Part shown: positions 1 to 7,622 of the stretch, in pieces | Numbering within the stretch: the first letter of the stretch is position 1 | How the letters are laid out: every line of letters begins with the position of its first letter | Made by a program: the position numbers and the translations under genes | Origin: a virus | Virus record (IMG/VR): IMGVR_UViG_3300023202_000383 | Location: 62,001-126,000 of that record | Strand: one strand, 5' to 3' | DNA: 64,000 nt | The notes under the pieces: model-generated | What the model was told of the DNA's origin: nothing | Database searches by the model: none | What the model saw: the letters and a program-made list of their open reading frames with translations, nothing else

Positions 1-144
1 AATCCTACGGCTAATACTGATAGCCTTGTGAAGACTTTTAAGTCTGATCTTGAAGCCGCTATTACTAATGTTAGTGCTGAGACTATTAAAATGAACTATT
101 CTGGTATCCTTTATGGTAGAGGCGGGCATAACTTCCCGGTTTAA
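1..144 (+). CDS. C-terminal end of an unidentified protein (5' truncated by window edge)
   Basis: Frame 1 is open from the first base to a TAA at 142-144 and gives 47 residues ending GRGGHNFPV. The next gene starts two bases after this stop, as in a coupled phage operon. Nothing in the visible part identifies a family; the Asn/Ser/Thr-rich composition would fit a virion protein, but that is a guess. Confidence 0.5.
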   Translation, partial: NPTANTDSLVKTFKSDLEAAITNVSAETIKMNYSGILYGRGGHNFPV

Positions 145-145
145 T

Positions 146-424
146 ATGCGACGATATACTCCACAAGACATTGTTAACTTGATTGAAGAGGATTTGGGGA
201 AATCTTCAACTCCTAATTATTTCCGAATAGTTCAAGACTATTTAAGCAGGAGAGTCAAAGAGCTTCAGGAGGAAGGTGAGGATAATCCTTATCCTTATGC
301 ATTGGGCGAAGCGGGTGCACATATGTCAAATCTGCTCTATGCTTTGGATCGCATAAAGATCTATGTGGATGACGAGCATGTTATTGACATAATCGATCAG
401 GCGATCGAAAAGTACACTAAATAA
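146..424 (+). CDS. small acidic hypothetical protein
   Basis: 92 residues starting MRRYTPQDIVNLIEED. I chose ATG 146, just after the upstream stop, rather than the longer in-frame start at 113, which would overlap the preceding gene. The protein is mostly helical in pattern, with charged stretches and no cysteines, membrane segment or recognised motif. Function unknown. Confidence 0.6.
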   Translation: MRRYTPQDIVNLIEEDLGKSSTPNYFRIVQDYLSRRVKELQEEGEDNPYPYALGEAGAHMSNLLYALDRIKIYVDDEHVIDIIDQAIEKYTK

Positions 425-437
425 GTTATAATTTAGA

Positions 438-1324
438 ATGAGATTGGGCTATTTATATTCTGTGACTCTCATGGAAGCCGACCTCATGGTCGGATTTGGT
501 CCACAAATCCAAAAAACATCCAAAGAACTAGGATTGCTCCAGAAGAGTTAGCTGGGTTTATTCAATCAATAAAAGATGAAACAAAAGTATATATCCCATG
601 GCTTATCAAACAGATTTCTCCATCAAAAGCGGGCAGTCAAAGATTGCGTCTTCCAGAAGACATACCAAGAATAATCAATGTCTTGCGGTCATTTAATAAA
701 TTAAAGACCAAACTGCCACATAAAGACATCAATAAATACACTTTTAGAGATTTAGAAGCGCAAGTAGATAAATTGAGCGGTACCGCTATAAAATCTAAAC
801 GCCAAAAAGCGAAAGATATAAAAGCTGAAGGAGTAGAGGATTACAGGGAAAATGCTTCATGGAAGATAATTAAAGTGACTACCGCTAAAGCAGCTTGTAT
901 TTTGTCTAAGAACACTAAGTGGTGCACAAGCGATGAAGGTGTAGCGGCAGGATATCTCCCGCTATATATCGTGTTTAAGAAAAGTGGCAGCAAGTTGATC
1001 AAAGTTGCACAGTATGATGCTGATTTTGATCAGGTTATGGATGTAAAAGATAATCCGATAGATCAAGTACCAAAATCATTGGCTGAATTGATGAAACCTC
1101 AATCGCCTAGTCCTGAACAAGCATATCGCTATGCTAAAGATGTCATCAAGGGAAGATGGCCCGATGGAGAAGAAACGATAAAGAAAGATCCTAAATGGGC
1201 TTATCACTATGCTCTCGATGTCATCAAGGGAAGATGGCCTGAGGCTGAGGAAACGATAAAGAATGATCCTGAATGGGCTTATCACTATGCTCTCGATGTC
1301 ATCAAGGGAAGATGGCCTGAGTGA
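438..1324 (+). pseudogene. AYxYAxxVIKGRWPE-repeat phage protein, frameshifted and 3' truncated
   Basis: ATG 438 opens a frame (MRLGYLYSVTLMEAD...) that stops after about 37 codons. A second frame is open from 437 to 1324 without an early ATG and continues the same protein from about base 533 (IAPEELAGFIQS). The break is at ctaggattgctcc near 528-540 and looks like loss of one base. The middle contains AACILSKNTKWCTSD and LYIVFKKSG, a pattern I know from phage proteins that carry 26-residue VIKGRWPEAE repeats. Two full repeats and part of a third follow (about 1117-1324), and translation stops inside the third at GRWPE. An endonuclease ORF begins 25 bp further on. Either a natural pseudogene or a sequencing indel plus a real early stop; TTG 644 could still start a shorter protein. 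Confidence 0.55.
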
Positions 1325-1348
1325 CAACATTAAGTTTTATGAAGTAGA

Positions 1349-3016
1349 TTACTTACTCCAGATAAATTTGAAATGGCCAGCGTCCCATAATCTGCGATAT
1401 CTATTATTGAACATATTTTCAGATTCAGTAAGAGACGGATCGAAATTATCTAATTTGTCCAATAATTTATGTTTTTGAAATTGATGTCTATTAAAGACCA
1501 TATTGTCTTTGACATAACAATATCCAGGCTGTGTTATTGAATCAAGTTTGAATCCCAGTGCTTTATATAAATTTCCAGCAGAGAATCTTCTGTCGCAGTA
1601 TGTCATTATTGTTTTTGGGCCATGCGATCTGGTAAAATGTCTAAGCAATTTACTTGCGCCGCCAATAACGTTGTTGTTTATTTTGTTGGCAAATCTTGAT
1701 ACTTCCCATTCGTATTTTTTGTGTTTGTTGAATCCCATACAACAAACGATTTCATTATCATATGTAAGAGCATATTTAACCCTTGAATTTATATGTCCTT
1801 GCATATGGTTGGTGCTCATAAAATCACTGAAGTTGTTATTGTCGAGTTCTACAATGTCACATTTTCTGGCATATATCTTGTTACTCAACCCCATCTTGTT
1901 TTTTATTATCGACTTGATTATGTCAGTTTTGTCTTTCCATTCGTTCTCATAGATTTGATATACTAGATAGTTATTGCTAAGAGCTAGATCCGCTTTATAA
2001 TAATGTCTATATTTTTCATCTTTAGTCTCTTTTTTGTTAAATGAATGCCAATATATTCCATGCATTTCTATTCCAAAGTCACCGGCATTACAGTCTACTT
2101 CATATGGGCTAATTATTGTTCTATCATTTATTATTACTTCACGATATTGTTCAATGAATTCAATAATTTCTCTCTGTGGATTTGTCATGTTGGCAGAACA
2201 TTTAGAGCATCCGCCTTTAGAAACCATCAATCTATTTGGAGTTGTTCTAAATTCACCATGTAATTTGCATTTTATAATTATTTCATTTTTATCGCCAATG
2301 TATTCAGACAATACTTTATAATGATCTTTATATATTTCTCGTATTTGGTCTACGAATTTATTATGGTTCTTTTTCTTAGCTTCATTTGCACAATCAACAC
2401 AACCATGTCCGCGTAAGTGATTTTCAGCTATTTGCTTGAATTCACCGTGGGTCGGACATTTTATTTTAATTATTGATTTTCTTCCGTTCTTTAATATAAC
2501 ACTGTTATAATCGTATTTGTCACTATGGATTCTACGTGCCTTTTCGATGAATTTATCAGTGGTCAACATCAATTTTGCATTGCCGCATTTTGAGCATCCT
2601 TTGCCTTTTAAATGATTGGCTGGTCTTTGTCTAAAGGTATAATTGTGTTCCTTGCATTTTATTATTGCGAATACACCACTTACTGTCTTTTTATTTGTGT
2701 ATCCAAGATATTCGTATTTATCGCCGTGTATTTTCTTCGAATCGGCAACAAAACTATCGAAGTTTCTTCTGAGCGAATTAATAATTTTATGGCCCGATTT
2801 TTCATATATTAGACGATTTCTCTTTTTATAATCTATATACTGCATTCCTTCTTTTGATGATCTGGTTTGTATATTGTGTTTTTTGAGTTTTAATGATACT
2901 AATTTTCCAGACCTGCCCACTGATTTTCCGATTTCTGATTGGCTTTTGTGTTGTATTATGTACTGATCATATAGCCAATCATAATCATCTAATTTTTGTG
3001 GATTTAGTTTACTCAT
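1349..3016 (-). CDS. putative homing endonuclease: HTH, zinc modules, Vsr/EDxHD-like nuclease, Mom/GNAT-like C-terminus
   Basis: 555 residues on the minus strand. Residues 1-60 look like a helix-turn-helix (QSEIGKSVGRSGKLVSLKLK). Residues about 84-276 hold three copies of a module of the form F..A..IH..KY.Y, IKC..H..F, HL.G.GC..C, resembling the DUF723-type zinc modules of phage endonucleases. A Vsr-like nuclease core follows (YEVD, then FGIEMHGIYWHS, then IYENEW). The C-terminal 150 residues (TNHMQGH, EVSRFA, MTYCDRRFS, NNRYRRLWDAG) are shared with the ORFs at 5937 and 13536 and resemble a Mom/GNAT fold. It points against the flanking genes and follows a truncated gene. Role by family: double-strand cleavage that spreads its own gene. 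Cleavage site unknown. Confidence 0.75.
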   Translation of the reverse strand: MSKLNPQKLDDYDWLYDQYIIQHKSQSEIGKSVGRSGKLVSLKLKKHNIQTRSSKEGMQYIDYKKRNRLIYEKSGHKIINSLRRNFDSFVADSKKIHGDKYEYLGYTNKKTVSGVFAIIKCKEHNYTFRQRPANHLKGKGCSKCGNAKLMLTTDKFIEKARRIHSDKYDYNSVILKNGRKSIIKIKCPTHGEFKQIAENHLRGHGCVDCANEAKKKNHNKFVDQIREIYKDHYKVLSEYIGDKNEIIIKCKLHGEFRTTPNRLMVSKGGCSKCSANMTNPQREIIEFIEQYREVIINDRTIISPYEVDCNAGDFGIEMHGIYWHSFNKKETKDEKYRHYYKADLALSNNYLVYQIYENEWKDKTDIIKSIIKNKMGLSNKIYARKCDIVELDNNNFSDFMSTNHMQGHINSRVKYALTYDNEIVCCMGFNKHKKYEWEVSRFANKINNNVIGGASKLLRHFTRSHGPKTIMTYCDRRFSAGNLYKALGFKLDSITQPGYCYVKDNMVFNRHQFQKHKLLDKLDNFDPSLTESENMFNNRYRRLWDAGHFKFIWSK

Positions 3017-3102
3017 ATGTTATATTTGCCTCAGTATCAAATACTTTATTAATTATGGATTGTGTCGATCTTTAGACTCCGTGTGTTATGATAGTAAATT
3101 AT

Positions 3103-3114
3103 TCAAAAATATTA
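3103..3114 (+). promoter_or_regulatory. candidate late promoter motif (tcaaaaatatta)
   Basis: The motif lies 24 bp before the start of the structural gene at 3138. The same caaaaatatta core occurs before the sheath (10601) and first tail-tube gene (15398), and variants occur at 34541 and 52851. I infer a late-promoter element; only recurrence and position support it. Confidence 0.3.
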
Positions 3115-3137
3115 TAGTAAGTATAGGAGAAATTATT

Positions 3138-3851
3138 ATGGCTATAATGGGACCATCCGAATTACCCTCTATTCTTAAAGTTAAGTCGGAAGAGCTTAAG
3201 AAGTATGTTCTGTCCAGGCTTGGCTTCCCGACTGTCGAGATAGAAATTGAAGAATCGCAGTTTGAATCAGTTCTAAGGACGACTGGTGATTGGATAGCTC
3301 ATTATTTTCCTAAAGAGCAGAAGCTCGCGTTCTTCAACACGGTTCCTCTGCAAGGCACTTATCCATTGCCAACTGATGCGTATTGGGTTCAAGAGGCAGC
3401 GTGGGATCCAGCAACAACTAGAATTGGTGATGTATTTGGTGCTGAATCATTCCTGTTTTGCTACAGCGGTGATTCCAACATAGTTAGAGAAGATGGAAAG
3501 CTTGTAAATATTAAAGAATGGGATGACTCATATAAGGCTCTTACCCCATATGGCCCGCGTAGGCTAGTCATAGAAGAACACCTTGAGTCACAGAGATTGG
3601 TATCTATTGAGTATGAAGGCGGTTCAATAGAATGCACACCAAACCACCCACTTAAAACGGACGGTATAAGTAACATGATAAATGGATGGGAATGTGCTGA
3701 GGATTGCAAATCTGTTACTTTAAACAATGGTAAGATTGTCCCCGTTATTGGTATTGCTGACATAGAACCTGGGCCAACATATACAGTTCATGCTATTGGC
3801 GCACATTGCTTATTTATATGCAAAGATGGTGAGTCAGTAGTAGGTCATTGA
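3138..3851 (+). CDS. virion structural protein, N-terminal half, fused to a Hint/mini-intein domain
   Basis: ATG 3138 has a good ribosome site (aggag). Residues 1-107 (MAIMGPSELPSILK ... DVFGAESFLF) look like the N-terminal part of a conserved T4-like neck/tail structural protein with an internal DWIAHYFPKEQKLAFF stretch. From Cys108 the sequence becomes a Hint domain: CYSGDSNIVREDG (block A), IECTPNHPLKTDG (block B) and TYTVHAIGAHCLF (block F). It ends in VVGH directly before TGA, so the terminal Asn/Gln and the +1 nucleophile of an intein are missing. The rest of the structural protein reappears, without a clean start, in the C-terminal part of the ORF at 5162-5902. The gene is thus fractured. 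Whether the two parts assemble, or the gene is dead, cannot be told. Confidence 0.65.
   Translation: MAIMGPSELPSILKVKSEELKKYVLSRLGFPTVEIEIEESQFESVLRTTGDWIAHYFPKEQKLAFFNTVPLQGTYPLPTDAYWVQEAAWDPATTRIGDVFGAESFLFCYSGDSNIVREDGKLVNIKEWDDSYKALTPYGPRRLVIEEHLESQRLVSIEYEGGSIECTPNHPLKTDGISNMINGWECAEDCKSVTLNNGKIVPVIGIADIEPGPTYTVHAIGAHCLFICKDGESVVGH
3459..3848 (+). mobile_element. degenerate mini-intein / Hint domain (130 aa) lacking the C-terminal Asn
   Basis: It runs from Cys108 of the 3138 ORF to its last codon, His237. Blocks A, B (TPNH) and F are recognisable and no LAGLIDADG insert is present, matching the size of mini-inteins. The last residues, VVGH, should be followed by Asn or Gln and then Ser/Thr/Cys; instead two TGA codons follow. 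N-terminal cleavage may be possible, but normal splicing should not be. Confidence 0.6.
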
Positions 3852-3949
3852 TGAAACTCAGAACGTTATATGAATCTATTGATTCCATCGATTTGGATTT
3901 GCGCAATTTGTTAGATATCGCTGGGATCCGTGGTAAACAAAGATTGTGA
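3851..3949 (+). CDS. 32-aa peptide beginning MKLRTLYESIDS
   Basis: ATG 3851 overlaps the TGA of the previous gene (TGATG), typical of coupled phage genes. Its first twelve residues match the pattern of the next gene (MKLKNLHESGDS) and of the gene at 61144 (MKLNLLHENVD). The peptide ends after 32 residues, so it may be a truncated paralogue of the 3970 gene. The shared N-terminus is discussed in the findings as a possible capsid-targeting propeptide. Confidence 0.4.
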   Translation: MKLRTLYESIDSIDLDLRNLLDIAGIRGKQRL

Positions 3950-3969
3950 GCCGATAATCGGACATTAAA

Positions 3970-4209
3970 ATGAAATTGAAGAATTTACATGAATCTGGTG
4001 ATTCTTTGATCCTTTTAAAGGACAAAGTTGAACGCATGAGATCAAGCACATTACACAAGATTGAGCAAGAAATAGAATTATTAGAAATCGGGTTACATGC
4101 ATTAAATAAAAATAAGCCGCATGTAACGGTAGATCATATGGAAAGATCTATTGATGCACTCAAAAAGCTTGCGGGATATCTAAACACATGGTGGGATACT
4201 AATTTATAA
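3970..4209 (+). CDS. small helical protein with MKLxxLxE N-terminus
   Basis: 79 residues, MKLKNLHESGDS followed by an amphipathic, probably coiled-coil helix (VERMRSSTLHKIEQEIELLE). It sits inside the block that interrupts the structural gene split between 3138 and 5902. The N-terminal LHE matches the LxE cleavage pattern of gp21-type prohead proteases, so an internal head protein is possible. Otherwise unrecognised. Confidence 0.5.
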   Translation: MKLKNLHESGDSLILLKDKVERMRSSTLHKIEQEIELLEIGLHALNKNKPHVTVDHMERSIDALKKLAGYLNTWWDTNL

Positions 4210-4251
4210 TCAAAATATGATTGCCAATCATATTGCGGGCAAATATGATGT

Positions 4252-5262
4252 ATGAAACCAGCCAATTTTGTTGATATAGATATTAAAAAACTCAAAAAGT
4301 TCTTTCGGACCCATACATTAGGCCAATGTGCGAAAGAATTCGGCTGCTCCAGTGCAACAATAAAGCGTAAACTGAAAGCAGCCGGTGTTGATACTTCTAT
4401 CCACAACAATAGCAGATTAGCTAAAGACTTATTCAAGAAATCCAAAAAAGATACATCATTTCTGACCGAGAATTTTTTGTATGATCAATATATAATCCAG
4501 AATAAAGATTCTAAGACAATAGCTGAAGAAAACAAGTTACATTATAATACTGTGCGCAATAGGATACAGAAATATGGTTTAAAGAAATCAGCAAAAAATG
4601 TGTCAGCATCTATGATGGTTAGGCATTATGAAAAAACTGGATATATGCATCCAGGTCAGAGACCAGATGTAATAAATAAGATCAATAAAAGAAGATCAAG
4701 ATATTATTATAAACCAGCTAAATCTAGTAAAAATTGTTTATTTAAATCGCTGCATGAATTATGTTACGCATTACTTTTAGACAATGATGACGATGTTGAA
4801 TCGTGGGATTATGAATTAATAAAGATCCCATATATTGATAGATTGACTGGCAGGCACAGGATGTATTATGTCGATTTCTCCGTTCAGGCTAAATCGGGCG
4901 ATAGATGGGTTGAGGTTAAGCCAGCTGAGAATATGATTCCGCACGACAAATATTTATATGCGTCCCAAGCCGCAAAACAAGCTGGGATTATGTTTAGGGG
5001 GCTCATAGGGGATGAAAAAAGTCGGGGATATGAACTATTTAAATCTGGATATATGAAAGATAACATTGAATTTAGGAATATTAAAGATATAAAAAATGAC
5101 AAGAATTATACTCTATGGTTCAAAAATATCAATGAAGTAGGTAAAATAAAACACGACCACTATGTTTACAAAGAAGAGGTTGGGCCGTATGTCAGAGTCA
5201 AGCTTAAAGCAAAAGCCAAGAATAAGTCTGGCACCTCTAACACATATCAATGCTATAACTGA
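4252..5262 (+). CDS. HTH plus PD-(D/E)XK nuclease, putative free-standing homing endonuclease
   Basis: 336 residues. Two helix-turn-helix units lie at about 15-45 (LGQCAKEFGCSSATIKRKL) and 75-110 (SKTIAEENKLHYNTVRNRI). A lysine/arginine-rich linker precedes a nuclease core at 165-225: Glu169 in a helix (SLHELCYALL), Asp208 in YYVDFS and the E-x-K pair Glu221-Lys223 in WVEVKP, a typical PD-(D/E)XK arrangement resembling TnsA-like enzymes. It lies inside the fractured structural gene, which fits a homing role like that of free-standing endonucleases in split-intein loci. Its last 100 bp overlap the next ORF. The family fold is well supported; homing is inferred from position. Confidence 0.7.
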   Translation: MKPANFVDIDIKKLKKFFRTHTLGQCAKEFGCSSATIKRKLKAAGVDTSIHNNSRLAKDLFKKSKKDTSFLTENFLYDQYIIQNKDSKTIAEENKLHYNTVRNRIQKYGLKKSAKNVSASMMVRHYEKTGYMHPGQRPDVINKINKRRSRYYYKPAKSSKNCLFKSLHELCYALLLDNDDDVESWDYELIKIPYIDRLTGRHRMYYVDFSVQAKSGDRWVEVKPAENMIPHDKYLYASQAAKQAGIMFRGLIGDEKSRGYELFKSGYMKDNIEFRNIKDIKNDKNYTLWFKNINEVGKIKHDHYVYKEEVGPYVRVKLKAKAKNKSGTSNTYQCYN

Positions 5263-5902
5263 CACGAAGACCAGTCAGATATTTCTATCTCACAAAGCGT
5301 TTGTTAGTAAAAAATGTAATGATATTCTAGTCGACGAGCTTGCCCATTTGGTATCTGGAGATGCTAGCCATGGCGAAGAATGGCAGGATTGCTGCAATAA
5401 TTTATATGATTCTGTACCAACACACAATCCAGAATTTGATGGATTAAAAAGAAGATTGGGGATACCAGAATATATCGGGGCGAACATCGGGAATATTACT
5501 GGAATTCAGAATGTATTGACCGATTATCATCTTCTACAGCAGTATAGACGATTTTCCCAGAAAATTTTGGGAACAGAGGGCCATTGGGAAGTGCTCGGAG
5601 ACAATAGAATTAGATTATATCCAACTCCCAGGGGCACATTCCCGGTAGTAGTGTTATATGTGCCCGTGATAACCAGATTCAGGTCACCTCAAGCGAGATT
5701 GCTAGCCATGGATATGCTTGTGGCTGAATCTAAGATAATGCTTGGAAATGCTAGGGCGAAATTTAGTTCAATTCCGTCGCCTGATGGTGGGTCGCTAACT
5801 CTTGATGGTGATACTCTTCGCCAGCAGGGCGAAGAGGAACGCGAGAAAATCGTTGAGAAGGCTAATCTTCTTGCGGAGCCTCTTCCTGTACTAAAATGGT
5901 AA
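5162..5902 (+). CDS. chimera: degenerate SprT-like domain fused to the C-terminal half of a virion structural protein
   Basis: 246 residues from ATG 5162; ATG 5189 is an alternative. Residues about 20-95 look like a SprT-like zinc metalloprotease (DILVDELAHLVSG, then SHGEEW), but the first metal His of HExxH is Asp. From about residue 110 (ANIGNITGIQNVLTDYHLLQ) to the end (EPLPVLKW) it reads as the missing half of the structural protein started at 3138: LGTEGHWEVL, IRLYPTPRG and LLAMDMLVAESKIM fit one conserved family. No intein C-part ending in His-Asn plus Cys/Ser/Thr precedes it; THN at about residue 100 is followed by Pro. The last 38 bp are repeated at 7620. Half-gene homology is from memory of family patterns. 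Confidence 0.55.
   Translation: MFTKKRLGRMSESSLKQKPRISLAPLTHINAITDTKTSQIFLSHKAFVSKKCNDILVDELAHLVSGDASHGEEWQDCCNNLYDSVPTHNPEFDGLKRRLGIPEYIGANIGNITGIQNVLTDYHLLQQYRRFSQKILGTEGHWEVLGDNRIRLYPTPRGTFPVVVLYVPVITRFRSPQARLLAMDMLVAESKIMLGNARAKFSSIPSPDGGSLTLDGDTLRQQGEEEREKIVEKANLLAEPLPVLKW
5863..5900 (+). repeat. 38-bp direct repeat, copy 1 (3' end of the structural gene)
   Basis: Starts taatcttcttgcggagcc and ends ctaaaatggt; identical over 38 bases to 7620-7657. This copy encodes the C-terminus LAEPLPVLKW of the plus-strand gene. The two copies bracket the endonuclease ORF at 5937, so the repeat marks the insertion. Confidence 0.9.
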
Positions 5903-5936
5903 TTATTTTAGCTGAATAATTACTATACTTATAAAA

Positions 5937-7622
5937 ATGAAAGTTGCAGATATAAATGAGCAGGCGTTAGTTGATGATTATAAATCTGGCGCATCTCTCA
6001 GAGATCTTGCCAATAAGTATGGTGCCAGCAGACCAACAATAAAAAAGAGGTTGTTAAAAAATGGTATAGGTATATTGTCATCTACTGACTATATTGCGAA
6101 GTACAATAAGAAGCACAGAGATAAATCTAACAAAAAGAATCGTCAGGGTATTGTGAAAAATCAGGTAGAATATGTAGATATTAATAGAACCACTGGGGAG
6201 TTTGTTGAGCAAGCGGCATCTATTCATAATAGTAGATATGACTATTCGTTAGTAGATTATAAGACTGCTGACGATAAAGTAATTATAATATGTCCTATTC
6301 ATAATAAATTTAGACAAACTCCGCATAGCCATTTAAAAGGCCATGGTTGCCCAAATTGCGGCAGAGAGGCTGGTATTAGCAAGAGATCTATCAAATTTAA
6401 TGAATTTCTTAATAGAGCTGTAGAAAAGCATGGAAATAAATTTAGATATATTGAAGATAGCTATAATGGGCTGAATTGTGATATAACAATCATATGTCAA
6501 GAACACGGGGAATATAATCAGAATGCAAGACAACATTTGTATGGCAGGCAATGCCCTCGATGTGCTGGCGGAGGATATATATCGACAACTAATGAATTCA
6601 TAAGCAAGGCCGTTGAGGTTCATGGCGGCAAATTTGATTATAGCCGCGTTGAATATTCAAACAATAAAACTCCAGTTACAATAGTTTGTCCAGTGCACGG
6701 CGAATTTATGCAGAAGCCGAATGGTCATTTGAATGGCCATGGGTGCTTGATGTGTGCTAGAGATGCGACTTCTTCTGCTGCAGAGTTTGAAATAGTTGAA
6801 TTTCTTAACTCAATTGGCATTAATAGTATTCAACATTCCCGGAGCATCATACCACCCCTTGAATTGGATATTTTTGTTCCTGATTTTAATGTAGCTATAG
6901 AATATAATGGCATATATTGGCATTCATTTGGTAATTTGGAGGAAGAAGATAAATATTCGCATTGCTGCAAATTAGATCGTTGCAAAAAACTTGGAGTCAG
7001 ACTAATCCAGATTTTCGAAAATGAGTGGATATATAAAAAAGATATAGTAAAATCGATGCTAGTGTACTTATTCAATAAAAGTAATAACAAGATTTATGCT
7101 AGAAATTGCGATATTAAAGAGATATCTACATCTCAATATAAAAAATTTACTGATGCTAATCATATGCAAGGATATAGGGCCGCTGCCGCGAGGTATGGTT
7201 TATTTGATGGGGATGAACTTGTTGCTATAGGATCATTTAATAAATATGGTAGTAGAGATTATTGGGAAGTTATCAGATTCGCCAATAAATTGAATCACCA
7301 TGTTGTCGGTGGTTTTTCTAAGATATTGAAACATTTTATAAGAAATGACAAACCTAGTAAAATTGTAACATATGCTGATAGAAGATATTCAGACGGCTCA
7401 TTATATAACAAATGTGGTTTTAAATATATATCGACTACTGATCCAAATTACTATTATGTCAATGGACTAGAAGTGAATAGCCGCCAAAAATTTCAAAAAC
7501 ATAAGCTTAAAGATAAATTGCGCGAGTTTGATAAAAATTTGACGGAAGCGGAAAATATGTTTAATAATGGGTACCGTAGATTATGGGATGCTGGCAATCT
7601 TAAATACCAGTTTCTTATTTAA
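5937..7622 (+). CDS. putative homing endonuclease: HTH, three zinc modules, Vsr/EDxHD-like nuclease, Mom/GNAT-like C-terminus
   Basis: 561 residues. HTH at about 8-42 (SLRDLANKYGASRPTIKKRL). Three Cys/His modules at about 88-141, 155-209 and 219-273, each with IHxxKxxY, CxxH and HLxGxGCxxC elements. Nuclease core at 283-370: helix EFEIVEFL, Asp311 (LELDIF), Glu322 and His329 in IEYNGIYWHS, then LIQIFENEW. The C-terminal domain, about 395-545, has NHMQGYR, LFDGDELVAIGSF, YWEVIRFA, VGGFSKILKHF, TYADRRYSDGSLY and GYRRLWDAG, shared with the ORFs at 1349 and 13536. The ORF sits between perfect 38-bp repeats, strong evidence that it inserted as a unit. Nuclease family well supported; the acyltransferase-like assignment is inferred. 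Confidence 0.78.
   Translation: MKVADINEQALVDDYKSGASLRDLANKYGASRPTIKKRLLKNGIGILSSTDYIAKYNKKHRDKSNKKNRQGIVKNQVEYVDINRTTGEFVEQAASIHNSRYDYSLVDYKTADDKVIIICPIHNKFRQTPHSHLKGHGCPNCGREAGISKRSIKFNEFLNRAVEKHGNKFRYIEDSYNGLNCDITIICQEHGEYNQNARQHLYGRQCPRCAGGGYISTTNEFISKAVEVHGGKFDYSRVEYSNNKTPVTIVCPVHGEFMQKPNGHLNGHGCLMCARDATSSAAEFEIVEFLNSIGINSIQHSRSIIPPLELDIFVPDFNVAIEYNGIYWHSFGNLEEEDKYSHCCKLDRCKKLGVRLIQIFENEWIYKKDIVKSMLVYLFNKSNNKIYARNCDIKEISTSQYKKFTDANHMQGYRAAAARYGLFDGDELVAIGSFNKYGSRDYWEVIRFANKLNHHVVGGFSKILKHFIRNDKPSKIVTYADRRYSDGSLYNKCGFKYISTTDPNYYYVNGLEVNSRQKFQKHKLKDKLREFDKNLTEAENMFNNGYRRLWDAGNLKYQFLI

Noticed and set aside
3849-5480. Group I intron interrupting the structural gene
   Set aside because: The upstream exon reads directly into a Hint domain instead of intron RNA, and the spacer is filled with ORFs. 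I could not find the conserved P/Q/R/S core pairings by eye.
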